Shown here: piece after piece, positions 8,440-16,840 of the stretch
Numbering within the stretch: position 1 is the first letter of the stretch
Layout of the letters: each line of letters begins with the position of its first letter
Assembly (NCBI RefSeq): GCF_001514145.1
Contig: NZ_KQ948656.1
Location: 992,001-1,056,000, forward strand
Reading direction: 5' to 3'
Origin: Streptomyces canus
GTDB taxonomy: Bacteria; Actinomycetota; Actinomycetes; Streptomycetales; Streptomycetaceae
Length of the DNA stretch: 64,000 nucleotides
The notes under the pieces: model-generated
Database searches by the model: none
What the model was told of the DNA's origin: nothing
Seen by the model: the letters and a program-made list of their open reading frames with translations, nothing else
Program-made: the position numbers and the translations under genes

Positions 8440-9048
8440 TCAGGGCCTGAGAACGCCGAGCAAGGCCCGTGCGCACAGATCGCGCACCTGTTCCCGAGAA
8501 AGGTCCGAGCCCCTCAACCACTCCAGACACACGGCCGTGGTGAAGGCCAGCCAGCCGCGGACGGCCAGCGAGAGGTCGGGGCGCTCTTCGGCCTGGGCCC
8601 CGAACTCCGGATCCGCGGCCAGCGCCGCCAGGATCTGCCGCTCCTGCGCGGCCAGCGCCCGCTGGTAGACCTTGCGGACGGACTGGTCCCCGGCGGCATC
8701 GGCACGGTGAAAGGCGCGGTAGCCGTGCGCGTGCGCCGACACGTACTCCAGATAGGTGTCCAGCCCGGCGGTGAGCTGCTCGCGCACGGGGATGCCGGGC
8801 ACGGCCGCGGTCATGGCCAGCATCCGACCGCTCTCGCGCTCCACGACCGCCGCGAAGAAGTCCCGCTTCGTCGGGAAGTAGTGGTAGAGCAGCCCGCGCG
8901 AGACACCGGCGATCTCCGCGACCTGCTCGATCCACACCTCGTCGTACGGGCTCTCCGAGAACAGCCTCGCCCCCACCGACAGAAGCTGCTCGCGGCGCTC
9001 CTCGGTGCTGAGCCTGCGGCGCGTGCGCTCGCCCTGCTTCCCGGCCAT
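8440..9048 (-). CDS. TetR family transcriptional regulator
   Basis: The 202-residue protein has an N-terminal TetR helix-turn-helix (RREQLLSVGARLFSE, then IEQVAEIAGVSRGLLYHYF and PTKRDFFAAVVERE, residues 18-70). An all-helical ligand-binding half follows that is too variable to predict a ligand. The ATG at 9048 is the natural start, as MAGKQGERTRRRLSTEER leads straight into helix 1. It is divergent from the P450 gene with 107 bp between them, and that gap holds an inverted repeat suited to a TetR dimer. It probably represses itself and the P450. Confidence 0.9.
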   Translation of the reverse strand: MAGKQGERTRRRLSTEERREQLLSVGARLFSESPYDEVWIEQVAEIAGVSRGLLYHYFPTKRDFFAAVVERESGRMLAMTAAVPGIPVREQLTAGLDTYLEYVSAHAHGYRAFHRADAAGDQSVRKVYQRALAAQERQILAALAADPEFGAQAEERPDLSLAVRGWLAFTTAVCLEWLRGSDLSREQVRDLCARALLGVLRP

Positions 9049-9069
9049 GCCCGCACTTTACTTGACGTC

Positions 9070-9109
9070 GGTTCAACAACGGGATCAGACTGAGGCGCGT
9101 TATTGAACC
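9070..9109. promoter_or_regulatory. Inverted repeat between tetR and P450 genes
   Basis: Arms GGTTCAACAACG (9070-9081) and CGTTATTGAACC (9098-9109) match at 11 of 12 positions around a 16-base centre. The left arm also overlaps a shorter TTGAC/GTTCAA repeat. Candidate TetR operator covering both divergent promoters. Confidence 0.55.
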
Positions 9110-9155
9110 CACGTACAACGCGCTCAACTGCCGCTGGATCAAGGGAGATCTCGTC

Positions 9156-10676
9156 ATGGCGGAGACGACGACAAGGGCCGCGGAGCCGAGGGGTTTCCGC
9201 AGTGCCGAGCTGGGCTGGCCGGAGCTGCACCGCATTCCGCACCCGCCGCGCCGACTCCCCCTGCTCGGTGACGTCCTCGGCGTCAACCGGGCCACCCCGC
9301 TCCAGGACTCCCTGCGCTTCGCTCGCCAATTGGGGCCGATCTACCGGCGCAAGGCGTTCAACAGGGAGTTCGTGTTCGTCTGGGGTGCCGATCTGGTGGC
9401 GGATCTGGCGGACGAGTCACGGTTCGCGAAGCATGTCGGTCTGGGGGTCGCCAATCTGCGGCCGGTCGCCGGCGACGGGCTGTTCACCGCGTACAACCAC
9501 GAGCCGAACTGGCAGCTGGCACACGACGTGCTGGCACCGGGCTTCAGCCGCGAGGCGATGGAGGCCTACCACCCGATGATGCTGGCCGTCGCCGGGCGGC
9601 TGACGGACCACTGGGACCGCGAGCAGGCGGCGGGCCGGTCGGTGGACGTCCCCGGCGACATGACCAAGCTGACCCTGGAGACCATCGCGCGGACCGGGTT
9701 CGGCCATGACTTCGGCTCCTTCGAACGGGACCGGCCGCATCCCTTCGTGACGGCCATGGTGGGCACCCTGACCTACGCGCAGCGCCTCAACTCCGTGCCC
9801 TTCCCGGCTCTTCTACGGCGTGCCGCGCAGCGCAACGCGGACGACATCGCCTACCTCAACCGCATGGTCGACGACCTGGTCAGTACCCGGCGCGCGGCGG
9901 GCGGGGACGGCGATCTGCTGGACCGGATGCTGGAGACGGCCCACCCGGAGACCGGTGAGCGGCTGTCGCCGGAGAACGTCCGCCGGCAGGTCATCACCTT
10001 CCTGGTGGCCGGTCACGAGACGACGTCGGGCGCGCTCTCCTTCGCCCTGCACTACCTGTCCCGACACCCCGAGGTCGCGGCACGCGCGCGGGCAGAGGTG
10101 GACCGCGTCTGGGGCTCGGCCGCCGTGCCGGGGTACGACCAGGTGGCGAAGCTGCGGTACGTGCGCCGGGTGCTGGACGAGTCGCTGCGGCTGTGGCCCA
10201 CGGCACCCGCGTTCGCCCGGGAGGCCGTCCAGGACACGGTGCTGGCCGGACGGCACCCGATGCGCCGCGGGGCGTGGACGCTGGTGCTCACGCCGATGCT
10301 GCAGCGCGACCCCGAGGTGTGGGGCGCCGACGCCGAGCGGTTCGATCCGGACCGCTTCGACCCCAAGGCCGTACGCTCGCGTCCCCCGCATGTCTTCAAG
10401 CCGTTCGGGACCGGGGCCCGGGCCTGCATCGGGCGGCAGTTCGCGCTCCACGAGGCCACGCTGGTGCTCGGTCTGCTGCTGCGCCGCTACGAGCTGCGGG
10501 CCGACCCCGGCTACCGGCTCAGCGTGACCGAGCGGCTGACGCTGATGCCGGAGAGGCTGCGGCTGCACTTGGAACGGCGGGCGGGCAGTGGCGCTACGGC
10601 CGCCCCCGTGGCGGATCCCGACGAGGCCCCGGCCGCCTCGGAGTCACGCTGTCCAGTGTCCAGGGCGGGTGACTGA
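9156..10676 (+). CDS. Cytochrome P450, CYP102-like haem domain without reductase
   Basis: The 506-residue protein has all P450 signatures: I-helix [17 protein letters not shown], the ESLRLW ExxR motif, and the haem loop [16 protein letters not shown] with Cys424 as thiolate ligand. The sequence style ([41 protein letters not shown]) is that of CYP102/P450-BM3 fatty-acid hydroxylases rather than typical small Streptomyces P450s. The BM3 reductase module is absent: the chain ends about 65 residues after the haem loop in an Ala/Pro-rich tail. It must use separate redox partners, and none is encoded nearby. I recall stand-alone CYP102B enzymes from Streptomyces. It is probably controlled by the divergent TetR. 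The tail overlaps the next gene by 33 bp. Confidence 0.85.
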   Translation: MAETTTRAAEPRGFRSAELGWPELHRIPHPPRRLPLLGDVLGVNRATPLQDSLRFARQLGPIYRRKAFNREFVFVWGADLVADLADESRFAKHVGLGVANLRPVAGDGLFTAYNHEPNWQLAHDVLAPGFSREAMEAYHPMMLAVAGRLTDHWDREQAAGRSVDVPGDMTKLTLETIARTGFGHDFGSFERDRPHPFVTAMVGTLTYAQRLNSVPFPALLRRAAQRNADDIAYLNRMVDDLVSTRRAAGGDGDLLDRMLETAHPETGERLSPENVRRQVITFLVAGHETTSGALSFALHYLSRHPEVAARARAEVDRVWGSAAVPGYDQVAKLRYVRRVLDESLRLWPTAPAFAREAVQDTVLAGRHPMRRGAWTLVLTPMLQRDPEVWGADAERFDPDRFDPKAVRSRPPHVFKPFGTGARACIGRQFALHEATLVLGLLLRRYELRADPGYRLSVTERLTLMPERLRLHLERRAGSGATAAPVADPDEAPAASESRCPVSRAGD

Positions 10677-11465
10677 GTCCGGCAGCCGGGTGCCGGCGCC
10701 GCCCCGGGCCGCGTTCAGCTGGGGCTGGGTGAGGAAGAAGGCGCCCGTAAGGTCTGCGTCCGTCAGGTCGGCGTCGCGCAGATCGGCACCGATCAGATCC
10801 GCGCCGCGCAGGTCGGCGCCGGTGAGGTCGGCCGCTATGAGGTAGGCGCCACGAAGGGTGGCTCCGCGCAGGTCGGCGCCCTTCAGACGGGCGCCCATCA
10901 GGTCCGCGCCCCGGCGGTTCCTCTTCCTGTTCGCGGCGCCGAATCCGGCCCGCACCAGCTCACTGGTCCTCAGCAGAAGGACGTTGACCTTCTGCCGGTG
11001 CGCGGGGACGTCCAGCGCGGCGAGGTCTTCTGCGGTCCCCCGGGTGAGCGCGTCGGTCCGCTCCAGCATGCGGCGCAGGTCGGCGTGGACCGGGCGGGCG
11101 GCGGGCAGGGTGAGTGCCTCGGTGAGATACCAGAGCAACTCGTGCAGTTGGCGCACGACCGGGAAGACGTCGAACATGCGGCGGGCGTCCTCGCGCGGGC
11201 CGGTACGCCAGTCCCGGCCGCCGAAGGTGACCTGCGAGACCTTCTGTCCGGCGCCGAAGCAGTCGTAGACCGTGCATCCGGTGTATCCCTCGACGCGCAG
11301 CTTCGCGTGGATGCCGCACCGGTGGTCGTCCCGGAGGTTCGGGCAGGGTGTGCCGGCCGGCTTGTCGCGGGCGAAGTCCGCGGAGGCGGTGAAGGGCAGG
11401 GCCACACAGCACAGGCCGAAGCACCGCGCGCAGTCGCCGCTGAGGTCGGTCATTTGTTCTTGCAT
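10644..11465 (-). CDS. Pentapeptide-repeat protein with N-terminal Cys cluster
   Basis: The 273-residue protein joins two parts. Residues 10-65 hold a cysteine-rich unit (CARCFGLCC, later [13 protein letters not shown] and [11 protein letters not shown]) like the CxxCxxxCC metal-binding proteins of the YkgJ type. After a helical middle part, residues about 195-250 are pentapeptide repeats of the A(D/N)LxG kind ([34 protein letters not shown]), which form a right-handed quadrilateral beta-helix. Such helices can mimic DNA in gyrase-protecting proteins, but here there are only about ten repeats and I infer no target. I chose the ATG at 11465; the one at 11453 is possible. The 3' end overlaps the P450 gene. 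Confidence 0.8.
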   Translation of the reverse strand: MQEQMTDLSGDCARCFGLCCVALPFTASADFARDKPAGTPCPNLRDDHRCGIHAKLRVEGYTGCTVYDCFGAGQKVSQVTFGGRDWRTGPREDARRMFDVFPVVRQLHELLWYLTEALTLPAARPVHADLRRMLERTDALTRGTAEDLAALDVPAHRQKVNVLLLRTSELVRAGFGAANRKRNRRGADLMGARLKGADLRGATLRGAYLIAADLTGADLRGADLIGADLRDADLTDADLTGAFFLTQPQLNAARGGAGTRLPDSVTRPGHWTA

Positions 11466-11626
11466 CGCCGCCAGCGTAACGGGCCCGCCGACCGGCCGAC
11501 CTGACGAGAACTCACCGATGAGATTCCGGCGATGTGGGGGTCTCCTCATCCAGCGGAAAACAAGCTCGGCTACCACAGAGATATCGGCCGAACCGAGGCA
11601 GGAGCCGAACGCATCGAGGAGATGTC

Positions 11627-11827
11627 ATGTGCAGCCACCAGCCCCAGTGCCCCACCGCCGACAGCCCCTGTCACCACACCGCGGTGATCGTCTCGGCCCA
11701 TCCCGAACAGGGCTGGAGCCTGCTGTGCAACGGCACCATCGTCTTCGACGACACCGGTGAACTCCTGCCGGACGGAAGGGTCGTGAGCCCGCACCGCACA
11801 CCCGGCGCGCTGGCCACGGCCGCCTGA
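11627..11827 (+). CDS. DUF5999 small protein
   Basis: A 66-residue protein starting MCSHQPQCPTADSPCHHTAV and continuing HPEQGWSLLCNGTIVFDDTGELLPDGRVV, the hallmark of the actinobacterial DUF5999 family. It has four cysteines and several histidines in its first 20 residues, which suggests metal binding, though nothing is established. A GAGGAG precedes the ATG. The function is unknown. It overlaps nothing and ends one base before the stop of the opposite-strand lipoprotein gene. Confidence 0.8.
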   Translation: MCSHQPQCPTADSPCHHTAVIVSAHPEQGWSLLCNGTIVFDDTGELLPDGRVVSPHRTPGALATAA

Positions 11828-11828
11828 G

Positions 11829-12434
11829 TCAATACCGCTGCGCCTTCGCCAGCTTGGGCGTCAGCACCGGCTCGGTGGGCTTGCGGCTGACGGCGACCGG
11901 CTGCGCCTTCTGCCCCGGATCGAGGTCCTCGGCGCCGACGTACCGGGTCTCCACCGCCTTGCCGGACGAGTCGAGGAAGTCGACCTGGACGGCGTACGAG
12001 GCCGTCTTGTCGGTCTTGTTGGTGATGGTGACGACGACGGCGAGCAGACCGCCGGTCTCGGAGCGCGGCTTGCCGGTCATGGTGACGTCGGACATCGCGT
12101 TGCCCGCTCCGTCGACCTTGGCGAGCTCGGTTCGCGCGGCCTTGTTGGCCCGCTCCACCTCCGCGGAGACGGAGGCCTCGAAGGAGGAGGCGGCAGCCGA
12201 GGCGGACGCGACCCGCTTCGAGGCCTCGGCCCGCACCGAGGCCTCGGCGGACGCGAGCGCGGAGGCCGCGTTGCCGGAGAAGGACGCCGTGTCCGGGGCC
12301 GTGGGCGTGGCGGAGGACGTCGACGAACCGCCGGAGTCGTCGTCGCAGGCCGTCAGGGCGAGCGCGCTCGCGGCGGCCAGGGCCACGGCGAGGGCGGCGA
12401 TCCGGGACCGTCCGTGGGGTGACGGTGTGCTCAT
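11829..12434 (-). CDS. Lipoprotein with C-terminal FxLYD-like beta domain
   Basis: The 201-residue product has a lipoprotein signal with the lipobox LTAC at Cys30, then an Asp/Ser/Thr linker. A long Ala/Ser-rich helical region follows (ASALASAEASVRAEASKRVASASAAASSFEAS, residues about 55-110), probably a coiled coil or spacer. It ends in a beta-sandwich (LLAVVVTITNKTDKTASYAVQVDFLDSSGKAV) of the FxLYD/DUF4352-like type found in many Streptomyces envelope proteins. The ATG at 12434 has a GAGAGGA upstream; upstream in-frame starts would lie outside the signal peptide. Single gene; no specific function can be inferred. Confidence 0.75.
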   Translation of the reverse strand: MSTPSPHGRSRIAALAVALAAASALALTACDDDSGGSSTSSATPTAPDTASFSGNAASALASAEASVRAEASKRVASASAAASSFEASVSAEVERANKAARTELAKVDGAGNAMSDVTMTGKPRSETGGLLAVVVTITNKTDKTASYAVQVDFLDSSGKAVETRYVGAEDLDPGQKAQPVAVSRKPTEPVLTPKLAKAQRY

Positions 12435-12542
12435 CGACTGACATCCTCTCGACTCCGGCGTCGACACCTGGCCGAAATGAACCTTATGCCGGAATCGAGA
12501 GTGCGGCATGTCGCCGCCCACGGGCCGCCCGGGTGTCCGGGG

Positions 12543-13844
12543 TCAGGCCTCCTCACGGGCGAGGGCGAGCAGCCGGTCCAGGACGCGGGGGCCGCCCGCG
12601 CGGACTCCGTCGTGCTCGAACTCGTCCGTCACCCAGGTGCGCAGACCGCGGATCGCGCGGGCGGTCTCGAGGGAGTGGGCCGTGTCGACGTACATGTCGT
12701 CGTGGTAGACGGCGGCGGCGACCGGGACCTCGTTGGCGGCCAGGCGCGCCGGGTCGTACAGGGGCTGCCAGTCGGTGCGGGCGGCGAGGAGCTCGGCGGT
12801 CTCGCGCAGCGGGCGCAGGGCCGGGTCGCAGTCGAACAGCCAGGGGTGGATGGACTCGCCGGTGAACAGCAACGGCTCGTCGCCCGCGAGGGCCTTGGCC
12901 GCGTCGAACTGGGGGAACTCGGCGCGTACCCGTTCGGCCGACCAGGCGGTGGGTCGCTCGCCCTGGCCGTAGGTGGCCTCGTGGACAAGGGCGTAGAGAG
13001 GGTGGGGCGCGTAGGAGAGGAGGCCCTGGACCTCTTCCTGGAACGCGTCGGAGAGCTCCGGGCCCTGCGGGGTGCGGACGAAGGCGTGCTCCAGCAGGTA
13101 GTGCAGCCGGTGACTGCCCTCGCCGCCGCCGAGGAGGATGCCGAGGGACTGGAAGGCCTCGACCGTCAGGCGGTAGCCGTTCGGCAGGGTGACGTCGCGG
13201 GTGAGGAGATGGTCGGCGATACGGCGGGCCCGTTCGACGTCCTGCGGATAGCGGGCGTAGTGCGCGGCGACCTTCCGCTCCACGCGCGGGTAGGCGGCCC
13301 GGTAGACGTCGTCGGCGTGGCCGTCGAGGGAGGGCAGACCGCCGGTGATGAGGGCGGCGGCGAGCCCCTCGGGGGCGAGGGACAGATAGGTCGTGGCGCA
13401 GAAACCGCCGAAGCTCTGGCCGAGGACGGTCCAGGGGGCGCCGCCGGTCACCTGGGCGCGGATCGCCTCGCAGTCACGGACGATGGAGTCGGCGCGGAAG
13501 CGGGCCAGGTAGTCGGCCTGTGGCGCGGGGCCGCCGCGCAGCGGGAGCGTCTGGCGGTTGGCCGGTGTGGAGTGGCCGGTGCCGCGCTGGTCGAGCAGGA
13601 GGACGCGGAACTCCTTCAGGGCCCGGCCGAACCAGGCCCCCTTGCCGACGAATCGGTTCGCCCCGAAACCCGGGCCGCCCTGGAGATAGACCAGCCACGG
13701 CAGGTTCTGGCCCGCCTTGTCGCTCGCTACGGCCTCGCGGGCGTAGAGCTCGATCGTCTCCCCGGCCGGGTCGTCGTGGTCGAGGGGGACGGTGAAGCGG
13801 CGGTCGGTGAGGACGAGGCCGGGCTGGCGGTAGGTCGCGGTCAA
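12543..13844 (-). CDS. Proline iminopeptidase-like alpha/beta hydrolase (S33)
   Basis: The 433-residue protein has the alpha/beta-hydrolase core of peptidase family S33: oxyanion stretch YLQGGPGFGANR, strand LLLDQRGTGHSTP, nucleophile elbow VLGQSFGGFC with the catalytic Ser, and a late His-containing end (YHDDMYVDTAHSLETA). The GGPG and DQRGTGxS motifs are typical of prolyl aminopeptidases, which remove N-terminal proline from peptides. There is no signal peptide, so it is cytosolic. I chose the TTG at 13844 because GGGAG lies five bases before it and the conserved part begins just after; a GTG at 13895 in frame is the alternative. It follows the lacI gene on the same strand after 104 bp and may be separate from the rhamnose operon. 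Confidence 0.8.
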   Translation of the reverse strand: MTATYRQPGLVLTDRRFTVPLDHDDPAGETIELYAREAVASDKAGQNLPWLVYLQGGPGFGANRFVGKGAWFGRALKEFRVLLLDQRGTGHSTPANRQTLPLRGGPAPQADYLARFRADSIVRDCEAIRAQVTGGAPWTVLGQSFGGFCATTYLSLAPEGLAAALITGGLPSLDGHADDVYRAAYPRVERKVAAHYARYPQDVERARRIADHLLTRDVTLPNGYRLTVEAFQSLGILLGGGEGSHRLHYLLEHAFVRTPQGPELSDAFQEEVQGLLSYAPHPLYALVHEATYGQGERPTAWSAERVRAEFPQFDAAKALAGDEPLLFTGESIHPWLFDCDPALRPLRETAELLAARTDWQPLYDPARLAANEVPVAAAVYHDDMYVDTAHSLETARAIRGLRTWVTDEFEHDGVRAGGPRVLDRLLALAREEA

Positions 13845-13936
13845 CAGGGCTCCCGGGACGGACGGACATTCTGTGGACGCGTCCCAGTTCAGCACATGTT
13901 CGTCCGCCGTCCGACCCCTTCGATCATGAAATCTTA

Positions 13937-13952
13937 CTGACTCCCGGGTCAG
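13937..13952 (-). terminator. Weak hairpin at the end of the importer operon
   Basis: On the minus strand, CTGAC-CCGGGA-GTCAG overlaps the repressor stop codon and is followed by TAAGATTTC. The stem is only five base pairs, so it is a doubtful but well-placed terminator. Confidence 0.3.
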
Positions 13953-14974
13953 CGGGCGGCCAGGCTGGAGCGCCGCACCACCAGTTCGGGCTGGAGCACC
14001 ACCCGGCGGTGGTCGTGCCGCTTGCCAGTGGTCTCCGCCTCCGTCTCCTCCAGCAGCAGTTCGGCGGCCAGGGCGCCCATGGTGACGGCGGGCTGCCGGA
14101 CCGAGGTGAGGGGGACGGCCGCGGCGGCGGCGAACTCGATGTCGTCGTAGCCGACGATGGCGAGGTCGTCGGGGACCGTGATCCCCGCCGCGTACATGGC
14201 CTGCAGGACGCCGAGGGCAAGCAGGTCGTTGGCGCAGAACACGGCGGTCGGGCGGTCGGCGAGGCCGAGGAGACGGGCGCCGGCGTCCCGGCCCGCGGCC
14301 ACGTCGAGCCGTTCGGTGGGCAGCTCGCGCAGGTTGTCTGGGCCCAGGCCCGCCTCGGCCAGCGCGTTGAGGGCGCCGGTGCGGCGGTCGCGGACCTGGT
14401 TGAGGCCGGGCGGGCCGCTGACGTAGGCGATGGAGCGGTGACCGGCGTCCACGAGGTGGCGGACGGCCAGGGCGCCGCCGGCGACGTCGTCGACGGAGAC
14501 CGAGCACTCGGTGGTGCCCTCGGCGACCCGGTCGACGAGGACGAAGGGGATGCCGTGGCGGCGGAAGGAGTCGATGTTGCGACCGGAGGCGTCGGTCGGG
14601 GTGAGCAGGACGCCCCGGACCCGCTGCTCCGCGAAGAGGGACAGGTACTCCGCCTCCTCGCTCGCGCTCTGGGCGCTGTTGCAGACCATCACGCCGAGGC
14701 CGTCCTCACGGGCGGCCCGTTCGGCGCCGCGCGCGACGTCGACGAAGAAGGGGTTGCCCATGTCGAGCACGAGCAGACCCATGATCCGGCTGCGGCCCGC
14801 GCGCAGCTGACGCGCGGACTCGCTGCGGACATAGCCGAGCCGGTCTATCGCGGACAGGACGCGCGCCCGGGTCTCGGTGGCGACGGAGTCCGGACGATTG
14901 ATGACGTTCGAGACCGTGCCGACGGAGACTCCGGCGGCGCGGGCGACGTCCTTGATACCCACCGACTGGGCCAT
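13949..14974 (-). CDS. LacI-family repressor of the rhamnose locus
   Basis: The 341-residue protein has a classic LacI headpiece (IKDVARAAGVSVGTVSNVINRPDSV, residues 6-30, with hinge RQLRAGRSR) and a periplasmic-binding-like sugar domain (GNPFFVDVARGAERAA; ICND-type CANDLLALGVLQAMY; VGYDDIEFA). It is the last gene of the minus-strand run rhaT-P-Q-S-M-propeller gene-lacI, so its own expression should depend on the promoter it controls. Three LacI-type palindromes in the rhaT/rhaI gap are its likely operators, with L-rhamnose or a derivative as inducer (inference from context). An alternative target set cannot be excluded. Confidence 0.85.
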   Translation of the reverse strand: MAQSVGIKDVARAAGVSVGTVSNVINRPDSVATETRARVLSAIDRLGYVRSESARQLRAGRSRIMGLLVLDMGNPFFVDVARGAERAAREDGLGVMVCNSAQSASEEAEYLSLFAEQRVRGVLLTPTDASGRNIDSFRRHGIPFVLVDRVAEGTTECSVSVDDVAGGALAVRHLVDAGHRSIAYVSGPPGLNQVRDRRTGALNALAEAGLGPDNLRELPTERLDVAAGRDAGARLLGLADRPTAVFCANDLLALGVLQAMYAAGITVPDDLAIVGYDDIEFAAAAAVPLTSVRQPAVTMGALAAELLLEETEAETTGKRHDHRRVVLQPELVVRRSSLAAR

Positions 14975-15054
14975 CGGGCAGGGACCTCCAGGAAGACGGG
15001 GGGCGACAGGACGACCTTCACATTATCGTCGAGTCGCCCCCACACCGGTCACGA

Positions 15055-16479
15055 TCAGGCAGGCAGTGCGAAGTCGACGACGTGGAGCGCCGAGGGGGTC
15101 GTACCGCTCGACTTCTCCTGGTACATGAACGACAGCACGTTGCTCTGCGCGACCCGCGTCTCGTCGATCACGACCTCGCCGAAGGCGTTGAGGCCGCTGC
15201 CGTCGAACAGGACCGTCCAGTCGGTGTACCCGGACGCCTTGGAGGCGCCTGCGATCCGGCCGAACGGGAAGATCGCGTAGGCGTTGTCGTACTTGTCCAG
15301 GATCAGTTTGGTGCGCTGGCTGGAGCCGAGCACGACCGGTATCTCGGTCTTCTGCCAGGTGCCCGAGGAGTTCTTGCGGACGTGGAAGGCGCGGCCGTTG
15401 GCGGTGCGGTCGGAGACGTAGTTCGTGGTGCACTGCCCGAAGCGGCCGGGGACGTAACTGATGATCGCGTGCGGCAGGCCCGAGGAGTCCGTGGACTGGC
15501 TCTCCTGGTTCATCAGGGAGTGGTCCGGGTTCAGCGCGTCGATGACCAAGCCGCTGTCGGTGACGGCGACCTTGTCGGAGCCACCGGTGGTGCCGACGAC
15601 GGTGCCGGCGTTGTTGCGCCAGGTGCGGCCGCGGTCGTCGGAGTAGACGTAACCGGTGTCGTGGTTGGTGATGCCGCCGCTGGAGCACATCACGGCGCCG
15701 TTCTGCTCGCGCCAGGTGAAGAAGGAGTGCAGCCGGCCGTTCTTGTCGTAGTCGATGCCGTGCAGGTACATGTTGCGGGCCGTCGAGGAGCCGTGCTCGC
15801 TGGTGTAGGTGCCGGTGGAGGCGGACCACTCGCCGAGGTTGGTCCAGGTCGAACCGTCGTACTCCGCCAGGGCGTTGCGGCCGTTGCCGGATATCCCGAC
15901 CCGGTAGCTGAGCTGGAGCTTGCCGTCGGGGGTGGAGACGAACTGCGGGTAGGTGAACTGCGACGTGAGGGCCAGGCCGTCCAGGGTGGGCTGGGGTGCG
16001 CCGAACCGGGCCGCGGTCCAGCTCAGTCCTGACGGGTTGTCCATGAGGCCGGCGACCGACTTGACGTAGGTGAAGCCGTCGCTGTGCGAGTCCATGTTGA
16101 GGTGGAGGCGGCCGTCCACCTTGGAGACGCCCATGGAGATGACATTGTGGGAGTCGCTGGTCTTGAGGGTGTGTCCGACCTGGACGGTGGACCAGGTGCT
16201 CCCCCCGAGGACGCGGCGGCCGACGACGGCGTTCTTGTCGGCGGTGTACCAGACGGCGTACTGATAGCCCTTGTAGGTCAGCAGGCCGTTCTTCTGGAAC
16301 GAGTTGTTGTTGACGAGGCCGTCGTAGGAGACGAAGAAGACTGCCTGGCTGTCGAGCGTGGTGGTGCCGGTCCGGGTGACGGAGGGACCGGGGTCGGCGG
16401 CGCGGGCGGTGCCGCCGGTGAGCGCGGTGGTGGACATGGCGGACACGATGGCACCTGCCAGCAGTGTGCGTCTTCTCAT
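15055..16479 (-). CDS. Secreted BNR-type beta-propeller, candidate rhamnosyl-glucuronate lyase
   Basis: The 474-residue product has a signal peptide (MRRRTLLAGAIVSAMS, cleavage after TARA near residue 30). A BNR_4-like propeller follows with SDSHNVISMGVSKVDGRLHL and DSHSDGFTYVKSV near residues 105-140, FVSTPDGKLQLSYRVG, and HGIDYDKNGRLHSFFTWRE. Propellers of this type include polysaccharide lyases acting next to uronic acids, among them ulvan lyases and L-rhamnose-alpha-1,4-D-glucuronate lyase. Lying between rhaM and the repressor in a rhamnose import operon, it may free rhamnose outside the cell. The lyase activity is inference; a non-catalytic binding role is possible. AGGAG precedes the ATG. 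Confidence 0.75.
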   Translation of the reverse strand: MRRRTLLAGAIVSAMSTTALTGGTARAADPGPSVTRTGTTTLDSQAVFFVSYDGLVNNNSFQKNGLLTYKGYQYAVWYTADKNAVVGRRVLGGSTWSTVQVGHTLKTSDSHNVISMGVSKVDGRLHLNMDSHSDGFTYVKSVAGLMDNPSGLSWTAARFGAPQPTLDGLALTSQFTYPQFVSTPDGKLQLSYRVGISGNGRNALAEYDGSTWTNLGEWSASTGTYTSEHGSSTARNMYLHGIDYDKNGRLHSFFTWREQNGAVMCSSGGITNHDTGYVYSDDRGRTWRNNAGTVVGTTGGSDKVAVTDSGLVIDALNPDHSLMNQESQSTDSSGLPHAIISYVPGRFGQCTTNYVSDRTANGRAFHVRKNSSGTWQKTEIPVVLGSSQRTKLILDKYDNAYAIFPFGRIAGASKASGYTDWTVLFDGSGLNAFGEVVIDETRVAQSNVLSFMYQEKSSGTTPSALHVVDFALPA

Positions 16480-16502
16480 GGTGCGGCTCCTGATGGGGAA
16501 GG

Positions 16503-16823
16503 TCAGGCGAGGTGGAACACCTCGGTGAGCGGTTTCATCGCCTCGTCCGGGCGGGCTCCGTCGAGGGACTCGAAGAATTCGCCCATCTCGGCCTGCCAGC
16601 GGGCGTTGACCGCGGTGGCTTCCATACCGGCCTTGGCGGCCTCGAAGTCCTCGGTCTCCAGGTAGCCGACGAGCAGGCCGTCGTCGCGCAGGAAGAGCGA
16701 GTAGTTGTGCCAGCCGGTGGCCGAGAGTGCTTCGAGCATCTCCGGCCACACGGCGGCGTGTCGTTCGCGGTACTCGGCGAGCTTGTCCTGACGGACCTTG
16801 AGGAGGAAACAGACGCGCTGCAT
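16503..16823 (-). CDS. rhaM: L-rhamnose mutarotase
   Basis: The 106-residue protein matches the L-rhamnose mutarotase family in size and order: VCFLLKVRQDKLAEYRERHAAVWPEMLEAL at the N-terminus, then NYSLFLRDDGLLVGYLETEDFEAA and WQAEMGEFFES. The enzyme is a ferredoxin-like-fold dimer that interconverts alpha and beta anomers of L-rhamnose so that the isomerase sees its preferred form. The ATG at 16823 lies 17 bp after the rhaS stop codon, and the propeller gene starts 23 bp downstream, so it is inside the importer operon. Confidence 0.92.
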   Translation of the reverse strand: MQRVCFLLKVRQDKLAEYRERHAAVWPEMLEALSATGWHNYSLFLRDDGLLVGYLETEDFEAAKAGMEATAVNARWQAEMGEFFESLDGARPDEAMKPLTEVFHLA

Positions 16824-16840
16824 GAAGTACCGCTCCGCAA

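Noticed and set aside
14009..15280. A 423-codon open frame on the plus strand opposite the lacI gene
   Set aside because: The composition is that of a shadow frame; the minus strand carries a full LacI protein with headpiece and ligand domain.
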